Assembly (NCBI GenBank): GCA_025526935.1
Contig: JAHLKD010000015.1
Coordinates: forward strand, 62,001 to 126,000
Source: Cladochytrium replicatum
Lineage: Eukaryota > Chytridiomycota > Chytridiomycetes > Cladochytriales > Cladochytriaceae
DNA length: 64,000 nucleotides
Direction of reading: 5' to 3'
Positions 43,025 through 52,565 of the stretch are shown here, piece after piece (the first letter of the stretch is position 1; each line of letters begins with the position of its first letter). The notes under the pieces were generated by a model that was given only the letters and a program-made list of their open reading frames with translations, searched no databases and was not told the DNA's origin. A program made the translations under genes and the position numbers.

Positions 43025-46000
43025 ATGGGACGAGGACGAAGGAAGGGTGCATCAAACAAGAGGTGGGGTGTATGTATCTAAAATAATCACTCATATCATG
43101 TTGATAAATGCTGAAGTCTGCATTGATTTTGGTATGAACTCTTTACTGTAGGGCAGAAATAAGAATCAGAAGCCAAGAGACGACGCTGAACGCGATGGTG
43201 CCGCGCAGGAGCAAGGAGTGGATTACCGAGAATCATATACCAATCCCCCGCTGGAGAATGAAAACTTTGAACGCTATAACAAGGTTTCCACTCGTTCGGA
43301 GTTGCGAAATGATGTCAGCTTCTTATGTGATGGTTCTTTCAGGCTCAGAATATCCTTCCGGAAGAGGATTGGGAGAGCTTTTTGACTTATCTTCGAACTC
43401 ATCTTCCAACAACATTTAGGCTCACCGGATCACGAAGGTACATCCTCAGAATCGTCAAGAAAACTAGAATTTGGAATTGAACGATCGCCAGGGATGCATC
43501 GGACCTGCTCGCTCTCATGAAAACTCGCTACTTCCCCGGAATCGCTGATTTTGATTCGGAAGGAGTAAAGGTCCCTGCGCCGACTCCAATCCCTTGGTAC
43601 CCAAACGAGTTGGCATGGCACTGGACTTGTCCGGGCAATATGTTCCGCAAAAGCCCAGCACTCGGCCATTTCCACGAGTTTCTTCATGCAGAAAACGAAA
43701 CCGGTAATATCAGCAGACAGGAGGCCGTCAGCATGATCCCTGTGCTGTTTTTGGACGTTCAGCCACACCATTTTGTATGTACATATGATCCAGAGAGCGA
43801 GGAGTGTGCCTAAGAATGTTGTTTCGACAGGAAGCAAAACGGGTCAGATTATTGAAGCGTTGCACGCAGAGACGGACAATCCCTCAGGAGTGATTGTCGC
43901 GAACGACGCAGACTATCTTCGATCACATACACTACTCCGTCAGACCAAGCGACTACAAAGCCCATGTCTAATGGTCACGAACCACGATGCGAGCGTGTTT
44001 CCACACGTTCGGCTCAACGGGGTACCACACCATCGAACATTTTTCACTAATGTTTCCTAATCCTTCACGCTCCCCCCCTATTCAGGAAACTGAACCGATT
44101 GAACTACTTTGTTTCGATCGGATCCTGTGCGACGTGCCTTGCAGCGGCGACGGCACGCTCCGCAAGAACCGTGGAGAATGGCGCAACTGGCCTGTCAGCA
44201 AAGGCAACGGCATGCACCGCACTCAGCTCCGAATCCTCGTGAGGGCACTCCAACTCGCCAAGGTCGGCGCACGCATTGTATACTCGACGTGCACGTTTAA
44301 CCCCATTGAAGACGAAGCCGTTGTTGCAGCAGCACTGAACTTATCGGAAGGTGCACTCCGAATCCTTGATGTTTCGGATAAGCTGCCCGCACTTCGTCGA
44401 AAGAGTGGACTTTCGAACTGGAAAGTGATGATCCAAGCGGAACGATATGCGACAGTTATGATAACGTTTCGGAGGAAGAGAAGAAAAAGGCAAAGCGAGG
44501 GATTCCGGAGACTCTATTCCCACCAAAGAACTCTGCGGAACTTGGGCTCGAGAAGTGGTGAGCGTAAAAGTATGAATCGTTCTGTGTGTGTCATCCTGAA
44601 CCTGCAACAGTGTTCGTGTGTACCCACACCTTCAGGACACAGGAGGATTTTCATCTGCCTTCTCGAAAAGGTTTTGCCATTCGGTCCGTTTGACAAAGCA
44701 GCGGTTCAAGGAGCACCAATGGACGAAGAACCTATCGAGGAAATAGGAGAAGAAGACAAAGCGGCGATGGAGGAGGATTCAAAAGAGAAATGGAGGGTAT
44801 GTATGTTGTCGTTTTGGGTGCTGAGCATCGAGTTTCTTACATTAGCTTAATGTCAGGATGAACAAGAGGAAACGAGGAGATCACTCCAATGCTGTTCCAG
44901 GTTCGCTAGTCCGCTCTTTTGTCAGTACTGTCGTATGCTTACGATTTTGCTGCAGAAACGCAAAGAAGCCACGTGGAGGCGTAGCCGAGGGAGCTGAAAG
45001 CACACCAACGGAGCAGGCTGCACCCGCCGATGACGTTAAGAAGGAGGAGGAGAGAATAAGCGAAAACTTTATCAAGGCGTGGGAAGGACGAGCGGAGGAG
45101 CCGTTCTATTTCCTCACCCCTGAGTCTGACGACGTACTCAACTTTGAGTACGTTCAGCCCATTTTGTGGAGGGTCGATTCTCTGACATTTACGACCTTAG
45201 GAAATTCTACGGACTGGCAAAGGAGTTCCCAAGGACCAGTTCGTAGTCAGATCGACAGTCTCCAAGAACACAAACATTTACTTTGTAGGCGAAGGAGTTA
45301 AGCGCATTCTTTTGAGCCCGTCTGCTGTCAAAGTGAACCTTGTGAACACGGGAGTCAAAATCTTCTCAAGGCAAACAATTGAGGGGTAGTTTGCAGTGGC
45401 CTTTTTTCAAATCAAACGCACGTTTTCTGACATGAATTTTAACAATTAGAAACAAATCCGCCTACAGACTGAGTGGAGACGGACTTCTGCACGTTATCTG
45501 GCACATGGGCGACCGTCGAGTGTTTTCGATTCCAATTGCGGATGTCTTGACCATGCTCAACAACGAAAACCCAAGGTTTGATCAACTTAGCGAGGCAACT
45601 CAAGCCCACTTGCGTGCAATTGGTGAGTTCTGGCTTGATCATGGACAATTGGACGTGTGCTGAATATCTTCTGATGCATTCCGCAGAGCAAGGCAGCTGC
45701 GTGTTTAAATACAACCCATCATCTGATCCCGAGAAGGCAGCACCGATCCGGTAAAGAGTTGTCTGGTTGATTTCTGGTCGTTCCTTGCTGATTTGATTTT
45801 TGTACTTTCTAGATCGATGGAGGAGATTGTCATGCCGGTGTGGAGAGCCCACGTGTCCGTTTCTGCCCTGCTCAACAGGCAGGTGCGCCAGAGCTTGTTC
45901 CTGCGACTTGGGAAGGATCTGTCTGAGTTCGAGTACCAGCCCCAGGAATCACATCGTCGCATCAGGGCAGCGAAACTTATGGCGGAAGCTGCAGGGAATG

Positions 46001-46080
46001 AATCACCCGCGGCGGAACTTAATGAAGATGAAGAGGATGGGGACGATCTGAAAGTGGACGATGCTCAAACAGTACCATAA
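43025..46080 (+). CDS. TRM4: tRNA (cytosine-5-) methyltransferase, NSUN2/Trm4-like, disrupted
   Basis: Methylates cytosine C5 in tRNA using SAM. The full NSUN2/Trm4 order is present over at least 11 exons: MGRGRRKGASNKRWG, AQNILPEEDWESFLTYLR, IPWYPNELAWHWTCPGNM, ISRQEAVSMIPVLFLDVQPH, GSKTGQIIEALHAETDNPSG, VANDADYLRSHTL, ILCDVPCSGDGTLRKN (catalytic Cys), IVYSTCTFNPIEDEAVV (second Cys), YPHLQDTGGFFICLLEKV, KVNLVNTGVKIFS and MPVWRAHVS. Three abnormalities: SAM motif I (expected LDMCAAPG between VQPHHF and GSKT, about 43774-43833) is missing; there is a one-base frame shift near 44422-44440 (after LSNWKV); and another near 45227 (KEFP|KDQFVV). Everything else splices in phase. It is either a recent pseudogene or an intact gene with base-level assembly deletions. 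Confidence 0.75.
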
Positions 46081-46241
46081 TTCAAATGGGCCATCCCTAT
46101 ATTTTGTCAAATGAGCAGTCGAAACGTGGGCAGCGATAAATATTCAAAAGTGCTGTTGTTCCCAAGTACATGCATAATCCAAATACATGCATAATGAAAT
46201 AAGGAACAAAAGGCAAAAGGGAAGGCAAAGTGCAGCAAGCA

Positions 46242-47525
46242 CTACCAGTTTGTGAAGACGCTAGATAAAGATTCCCATAATCCAGACCTCCCAGTGGATT
46301 TCACTCCTCCCTGAACAACCTGTGGTTTCCTTGGTGCAGTCGAAGACTGCGAAACTGATCCGTTCCTCTCGAGAGTCGACGATCTCATCACACCCACACT
46401 TTCAACCGAATCACCGTTTTGCTGTACTTTTCTTCTGACGGGAGACGAGCTTGAATCAGCTGTGCTGGTGTCCAAAAAGGATCTCGGGCGTTTGAGCACA
46501 GATCGGGTGAATCCGTTAGCAATTGGCGAAGGCGAAGGGCCAGAGTCTGTTGATTCACGCTTGCCGTTCAAAGGTTTGTTGTTGCTGCTAGTACTGCTGC
46601 CATTGAGGTTGCTGTTGTGGGATGTGTTGATCTCTACGGAGATCATGCAATCATCGAATATTCTTCTGTGTTCTCCAAGCGCGAGGCGTGCGCCCGCCTC
46701 GTTAGCATAAACCACATTCATCCAGTTTCCGGAGGGCGGGAGCTGCAACGACACTACTTCCCCTAGCGAGCGGAAATGGGACGCTATGGATGACGAAACA
46801 TGGGGCATAATTCCGATGACGGTCACCGCGCAATTGGGTTGAGAGACCGAGCTTTGTGAACGAGATGGAGGAAATTTCGTCGAGAGTTCGGTTGGTGAGT
46901 TTGAGTCCCAAAAGAGCGAACGACGAGACGTTGATGAAGATGGTGGGACATCGTTACTCCTGGACCAGCCGTTGGAAGAGCCATTCAACGCCCCAGCGTT
47001 TCCCATCGCAGGGGTACCGAAAGAAAGAACTGGCACATTTAGCTCCTCCAAGCGCTGGGTGGGTGGAAGATCGTCACCTAGATGCCGGGAATCTCGCGGT
47101 GCTGAAGAACCGTATTCTGTTCCGTATTCGTCGGGGGACCCGTACAAGCGAGGCGATCCCAGTCCTCCGGGAGAACGAGATCGCGTCCTTGCGTGAGACC
47201 AGACAGGGGACGAACCGGACGACGGGGTGCGGCGAAGACCCCGGGGAGAGCCTGTGTAATCTGAAGTGGACACGCCACTTGCTGATGGAATTGGGATTGT
47301 AGAAGAGGAAGAGTCGGCCGCGCCGAGAGAGTGGAGAAGGAAGGGCTGCAGGTAGCGATCTTTCTCTTTCGGGTGATGCTGGGGTGAGTGTTGACCAGAG
47401 TAGCTGTGACCATTTGCGTGCGAGTACGGGTCAGCTAGGGCTGTTCCATTGATTGACGAGCCCGACGTGAATTGGTACTGGGTGTGCGACGAGTTCCGGC
47501 GGGTCAAGGCAGTCGAGGCGTACAT
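46242..47525 (-). CDS. NUP35: Nucleoporin Nup35/Nup53 (MPPN RRM)
   Basis: Inner-ring nucleoporin. The 427-residue frame has a Ser/Gly/Pro-rich N-terminal half with linear binding motifs (including LPPTQRLEELNVPVLSFGTP), then a Nup35-type RRM: AVTVIGIMPHVSSSIASHF, LGEVVSLQLPPSGNWMNVVY, NEAGARLALGEHRRIFDDCM. It ends LWESLSSVFTNW, the amphipathic helix expected to insert in the nuclear membrane in Nup53-family proteins. No FG-repeat array is seen. The start is the first ATG of the frame; an additional upstream exon near 47540-47560 cannot be excluded. It is convergent with the methyltransferase gene, with 161 bp between stops. Confidence 0.8.
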   Translation of the reverse strand: MYASTALTRRNSSHTQYQFTSGSSINGTALADPYSHANGHSYSGQHSPQHHPKEKDRYLQPFLLHSLGAADSSSSTIPIPSASGVSTSDYTGSPRGLRRTPSSGSSPVWSHARTRSRSPGGLGSPRLYGSPDEYGTEYGSSAPRDSRHLGDDLPPTQRLEELNVPVLSFGTPAMGNAGALNGSSNGWSRSNDVPPSSSTSRRSLFWDSNSPTELSTKFPPSRSQSSVSQPNCAVTVIGIMPHVSSSIASHFRSLGEVVSLQLPPSGNWMNVVYANEAGARLALGEHRRIFDDCMISVEINTSHNSNLNGSSTSSNNKPLNGKRESTDSGPSPSPIANGFTRSVLKRPRSFLDTSTADSSSSPVRRKVQQNGDSVESVGVMRSSTLERNGSVSQSSTAPRKPQVVQGGVKSTGRSGLWESLSSVFTNW

Positions 47526-47818
47526 CAAGGGGAAGAATTTCTGGCACGCTGAAAAAATTGTAGTAAAATATTAACAAGGACATTTCTTTGAATACTATTC
47601 TGGCTGCTATTGGCTTCAAACAAGAGCGATGGGGTGTTGATCCACAGATGCTTGCATGGTGAGCTGGACTGGGCTTTCAGGAAATCAGCATGATGGAGTC
47701 GTGCGGCCCGCTAGAAATTGTTTCCTAACCCACCTATGCTTGGAATATAATTGTCGCTGGTGTCAGATCAGAGTTGAAGGTCACGACCGCGTAGATTTCA
47801 AGTAATCCGTATTAATTG
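47526..47818. other. Spacer between Nup35 and Tma46
   Basis: Short region holding the 3' end of the downstream-oriented ZC3H15/Tma46 gene and the 5' flank of NUP35. No gene seen. Confidence 0.4.
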
Positions 47819-49284
47819 TCATGGGTCTTCCTCTTCGTCATCATCGTCGTCCAATCCTTCTAAATCATCATATAGATCTTCCGACACTGATGGCCCACCA
47901 GCAGATGTGCTCGGACCCGCCCCATTCGTCTCTTCCTCGTGGTCTTCCTCTCTGTCCTCGTCGTCAACAACAGCACCTCCTTCGCCCTCCCACATAGGAC
48001 GAGCAACTGCCTCCGGAGGCTGCTCGTCCTCATCCCGATCCTCTCGCTCGTACACCTCCATAGCTCCATCTTCGTCGTCGTCGCCAGTCTGCGCCATCTC
48101 GGGGTTGAACTCGAACAGCTCACGACCAGAGAACGTGAGACCGATCTTGGCGCCCGCGCGCATCTGTTTGAACGCGTCCACCTTGGATTTTTGCTGTGCG
48201 GCTGTCTCGGCTGCGGCTTTGGCGACACGGTTGGCTTTCCAGGCTTTGAAGGATTCGTATGTGATCGGGGTCAGGTTGGTACCCAGTTTGTGTCGCTAGA
48301 AAGTGGGGATTTTTGTGGTTGCTCAGAATATTTGTACAGAGAGGGTTGATGTGAAGACCTCACCTCTTCGTCCAAGAACTGCTCTAAAGAGATCTCGTTC
48401 TCCTTCTCCGCTTCCTCACGCGCTCGTCGCTCCTCCTCCGTCTCCTTCTTCTTAAGGATATATCCAGGAGGAAGCGCGTGTCTGTACTTGCACGCCTTTC
48501 CTCCATTCGGGCACTCCCAGAACCAACCGTACTTTTCGTTTTCGATCGCTTCCAAGAAGAACTTGCAAACGATGTCGGTTGGTTTGTTTTTGTTGGCGTT
48601 GTCGGACCCATGCTTTCGGTTAATGACATCCTCCAATTTCGCAGCGTCCCAGTTCTCCATAGTGTCTGAGATCAAAGAGTTTATCAGAACCCGAAAGTCA
48701 TGACTGTCCCTTCAACATCTTACCGCCTTCCTTTTGGTTCCGCGTGTCTTCGTACACGTTGATTTTCTGGTCCTTCCGCTCCACATTCAAGTCGTGCGAG
48801 AACTTGCATTTGGTGCCCTTTTGACATTGGCCAGATTTGAAGTAGATACACAGAATAGTCTTGGGGTCGACACCTAACAAAACAATGCCCGATGCTCAAT
48901 GATTACCATGCATGGAACCATTCGCCATGACTCATCTCGCCATTTTACCGAATGGAACCTTCTGCTGTTGCTGCACGGGTTTGAACAGTTCTGCGAGCTC
49001 CGCTGCCTTGTCCGCCTCTGCCTTCTTCTTCGCAGCAATGGCAGCCTTCTTATCATCCGCGGTCTTCAAATCTTTGGGATTTCCCGAACGATCTGCCTGC
49101 TGTGTGACTTGCTGAACATATTTCGCTTCAAAAAGATGAGATGAATGTGAGGAATTCTTGCAATTCGACGAAACGCACCGACTTTGGCGGATTTGTTCTT
49201 GTTCTTCAGACCGAAAGTTTTGTCTTCGACAGACTTTGCTTTTGCCTTTGCCTCAGACTTTCCAGAAGGCTTCTTTGGGGGCAT
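47819..49284 (-). CDS. TMA46: CCCH zinc-finger translation protein (ZC3H15/DFRP1, Tma46)
   Basis: Partner of the developmentally regulated GTPase DRG1/Rbg1, associated with translating ribosomes. Five exons (first 49284-49179). The order matches the family: Lys-rich start [40 protein letters not shown], Ala/Lys helix, [16 protein letters not shown], first CCCH finger ([19 protein letters not shown]), [13 protein letters not shown], second finger ([20 protein letters not shown] then [14 protein letters not shown]), [36 protein letters not shown] and a strongly acidic C-terminal tail (..[19 protein letters not shown]). All junctions examined keep frame. Cytoplasmic; highly expressed as a rule. 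Confidence 0.92.
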
Positions 49285-50035
49285 TTCGCCGGGATGACCC
49301 TGGTTTTTGAGGTTGTGGTTTTTTGCTCAGCGACAGCTGTGCCACGAGTTTATGTAGAGTTTTGTATCAATGATACTTCTACGGACCTGGTTGAATGAGA
49401 ACGCTTGATCGTTAATCCTATTTGCGTCATCAATCCAGCTACAATTTAACAAACTCACCCGCGTGAGCAGGTGGTTAGCTGCATAAATTTGTACAGATCT
49501 TTGGTACGCTGTAAAGTCATTGCCAGTTGCTTTAGGAACTTTGGAACCGCGCCAACTTCCGCAAACCTACTGTCCAACATTTGGCAGGCAGGTTGAAGTT
49601 TGTGTAGTTCGTATCACCCAATCCTGAGTGCAGAGCATGGGCAGCAGCTTCGAGATGACTTGTTACATTAACACTAACCTAAATGAGCGTAGGGTTTCCC
49701 CTCAACGATTCCATCTCTTTGTTTGCTCGACGCATGAATCGAAAGAATTTGGTTGCGTTGTCTGGTGGATCGCCATCGCCTGTGGTGTAAGTTATCACCG
49801 CCAATGTTTCAAGGTAAACTTGGAAAGCATCTATGAGAACTGTTGATCCAATTGCCGGATTATGTGTGTGTGTGTTTGTCGAGGGTCAGGCAACCCGACT
49901 GGTAACCTTCGAATCGACTTTTCACAATCTGGTGGGCATAGAATACCGGACAAAATAAATTCTGACACCTCCAAAAATTAGGTTCTTGCCCAGTTTCGAT
50001 GTTTTGAATTACGTTTTCATTTGATTTTATGATCA
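49285..50035. other. Intergenic, no gene seen
   Basis: Between the TMA46 5' end and the uS11m 3' end. It contains a short GT run at about 49865-49877 and otherwise AT-rich sequence. No coding frame or RNA gene was accepted. Confidence 0.4.
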
Positions 50036-51184
50036 CTACAACCTCCTCTTCTTGGGAGGCCTGCATCCTCCCCGCCGAATCGGTGTCACGTCAGTAATAC
50101 GCTTAACATCCCATCCTGATGCCCTGATCGCCCTGAACGCCTGAGTACGACCTGGCCCAAATCCGTTCAGCTTGAGATGAATCGACCTTACGTCCGTCTT
50201 AATCATGTGTGGTTCCACATCCTTCTTTTTAGGTTTGCTCTTTCGTCCCTCAGCGGATCGCTTTACCAACTCCGTAACGACCTGATAGGCAACATCCTGA
50301 TTCCCACGCCCAGCTTTTCTGAAACCACAGTGGCCACCAGAAACCGTAAACTTGACGTTCCCGAGCGCGTCTGAAAGTGAAGCTATGGTGTTGTTCCGCC
50401 CGCACTTAATGTGGACGATGTGGTAGTCGGTATCGATCGACGGATGAAGACCCTCGGTCAACCAGTCCGCAACCATCTCACCGAGTTCAGGAGCGGATGG
50501 TTCGGCAGTGTCACTTCCACGAGGTTGCACAGATTTGATATCTGGTGCAAAATCCTTGAATTTTGGGGCACTTTTGGGAGCAGTGAAACGAGAAAATGCG
50601 CTGAGAACCGCTCCGGGTTTATCCGAGAGTTTCGGTGCGAGGCGGTTGAGTACCTCCGACCCAGAGCCTTGATCAGAAAGAACTTCTGCACCAACAGCAT
50701 CCGACGGGGTCAGCTTGGTCGAGTTCTCGAGCTCCTTCCAAGTGTCGCGGCGTTCGCGTGTTGATGATTGCACCGTCTTCACGTATTGGGTAGCGAAGGG
50801 CGGTCTCGGACTGTTTGCATCGGCAGAGCGTTTCGAGGCAGATGGTCTGAATCCGTCCGACTTGTTTGGGTCTGACTTTGAAACTTCTGGGTCGTCGGTG
50901 TCGTTTCCGTCTTTTGTATTTGTTTGGCTGGCTAGTGCTCTCCGTAGCATCAGAGATCTCAGCATCCACGCTCCCGTCCCTCTCCCCGTCAATGTCAATG
51001 TCAATGCCCTCATACTCTCCGCGACGGGCAGCATTTCCAAACGATTTTTGCAGAAGAGTCGGTGCGGCGCAGACGGTGGAGAGGCAGCATTGCTACGTTG
51101 ACTTCTTATCATTCGCTGTCGAATAGATATTGATCTGTCGCTGCCTCTTGAATTCTTACCCGGTGCCAATACACCATTGAACAA
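50036..51184 (-). CDS. MRPS18: Mitochondrial small-subunit ribosomal protein uS11m
   Basis: Single-exon 382-residue frame. The C-terminal ~130 residues are bacterial-type uS11: IVHIKCGRNNTIASLSDALG, SGGHCGFRKAGRGNQDVAYQ, LKLNGFGPGRTQAFRAIRAS and ITDVTPIRRGGCRPPKKRR. This binds 16S-like rRNA in the platform of the mitochondrial small subunit. The N-terminal ~250 residues are Ser/Arg-rich with few acids at the very start (a likely import sequence, for example RSLMLRRALASQ) followed by a long low-complexity linker unusual in length. An internal ATG could serve as the true start. Yeast naming (Mrps18) is used for the family. It lies divergent from the plus-strand segment at 51.2 kb. Confidence 0.9.
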   Translation of the reverse strand: MFNGVLAPGKNSRGSDRSISIRQRMIRSQRSNAASPPSAPHRLFCKNRLEMLPVAESMRALTLTLTGRGTGAWMLRSLMLRRALASQTNTKDGNDTDDPEVSKSDPNKSDGFRPSASKRSADANSPRPPFATQYVKTVQSSTRERRDTWKELENSTKLTPSDAVGAEVLSDQGSGSEVLNRLAPKLSDKPGAVLSAFSRFTAPKSAPKFKDFAPDIKSVQPRGSDTAEPSAPELGEMVADWLTEGLHPSIDTDYHIVHIKCGRNNTIASLSDALGNVKFTVSGGHCGFRKAGRGNQDVAYQVVTELVKRSAEGRKSKPKKKDVEPHMIKTDVRSIHLKLNGFGPGRTQAFRAIRASGWDVKRITDVTPIRRGGCRPPKKRRL

Positions 51185-51224
51185 ATCTTAGCATTCTGTT
51201 CGGTTTCGGTTCGTTTCTTGTCTT

Positions 51225-51771
51225 GACGCAACTTTCACGTTGTGGGATCGGATCGCACGCTTCGTTACAAAATGCAGATCTTCAGTCTCTGCAGATTGAT
51301 CTGCTGAAAGCTTCTGCCGCCCTCGATTTGGAATCTCGCGTGAACAATTTAACGAAAATGTTCTGTTCGATGTTCTTCACTCAAGTTGTTGAGCGACTTC
51401 AACCGCATGATCGATCCAACTGTCGAGGCTACTGTTTCGTCGGAGTTGACTGGCTTGATGGATCGTTTGTTGGATTTAGAAAGGGCGATTTTGAACTGCT
51501 CCGTCGAAGGTTGGTGCTCGTCTGGTGCATTATTTCGCTAGAATTACATCTGCTCACTCCCCGCCGCTTCCAACATTTCCATCAGTTCCGCCACGACCTC
51601 CGAATTCAGCTCCGCAATCATCATCTGGCGACTCCATTGATCCTCGCGATCACCGCCCTTCCACTTCTTCGGGCCCCACAAGTACCTCTGTGACAAAGGC
51701 TCCCAATGTGAAGGACCGCTTAGTATCATGGAAAACATACCCAAGCTGAATTTTTGTGCCATTTGCCAATG
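51225..51771 (+). CDS. Unrecognised small gene, possibly kinetochore Mis14/Nsl1-like
   Basis: A plus-strand exon reading NADLQSLQIDLLKASAALDL ends at CGC with a GT donor at 51342. A 48-nt intron with TTTAAC before its AG joins in phase to LLSDFNRMIDPTVEATVSSE and LTGLMDRLLDLERAILNCSV (to about 51509). A Pro/Ser-rich third segment (PPLPTFPSVPPRPPNSAPQS .. NVKDRLVSWKTYPS, stop 51747-51749) follows, but the joining phase is unclear. The helical 'IDPTVE..L..LMDRLLDLE' block resembles the C-terminal helix of Mis14/Nsl1 kinetochore proteins; this is a weak guess. No start ATG was found in frame, so the gene may begin upstream or be damaged. Confidence 0.3.
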
Positions 51772-51954
51772 ACTTTTTCAAGTCCGACCCTGTTCGATAC
51801 TCAACTGACGACTCTAAATTCACCATGTTGAAGTCTTGGTGTGCAGGGCCTGCCGGCGATGCTCGAACTTGCATTTACCCGTTTGTTCGGAATTAGGACT
51901 CTTCGAAAGGCCTTCTGACGTACGATTTCTTTATTAACAAAATTCGGGACTTGT

Positions 51955-52340
51955 TTTGTGTTTCCTAACCGGAAAACTGGCGTTCCGGATAACTTGTCAA
52001 ACGTCGGTCAACTCTTACAACCTCACCTTCAACCGCCACCTCGTCCATTTTGTTTTTGACGATGAATTCCTTCGTCATATGTACCACAACCATCTCAAAG
52101 AATACAGCAAAGTCACCCTAGCCGCTGGTAACGAATCCGAAATCAACACACTGGATAGAGGCCGCCACCGACAAAAATTACAAAAAGCCAAAAAAACAAA
52201 ATGCCCACACAAAACTTAAATTCAAAACCTGCCGATTATTCCAGTAAAGCTTCATCTTCATCGGCTAAGTCAGAAACAAAAGCACCAAAATATCAACCAT
52301 TCAAAACAGAAGGACGCTGTTTTTACTGTCGCTAACTTTG
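51955..52340 (+). mobile_element. Possible retroelement gag-like remnant
   Basis: Plus-strand frames give a Lys-rich stretch, then SSSSAKSETKAPKYQPFK and EGRCFYCR followed by TAA. Lys-rich sequence running into CxxC just after a GR is typical of the zinc knuckle in LTR-retroelement gag proteins, but the second half of the knuckle is missing. No LTRs, primer-binding site or pol sequence were seen nearby. Very tentative. Confidence 0.22.
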
Positions 52341-52565
52341 AACAGTGTGAAAAGAGGACACAAATATGGCAGAAAGCAGAACGGATAGCTGACCCTTCTT
52401 TTCTTCTGCTTCGGGGTTCGTCTATCATTTCTTCTTCGTCTACTAAAACAAATCGGTTATGCTTCTAAAAATTAAAGAATTTTGTGGCACCTCCCTCAAC
52501 AACACACAGCCCACCAGCGACGCAACCAGCGAGTGAACACTGACCCCTCGCTGTGTGCTTGAATA
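52341..52565. other. Upstream region of the disordered-protein gene
   Basis: Contains TTTTCTTCTGCTTC-type pyrimidine runs and ends at the ATG at 52566. No gene seen. Confidence 0.4.
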
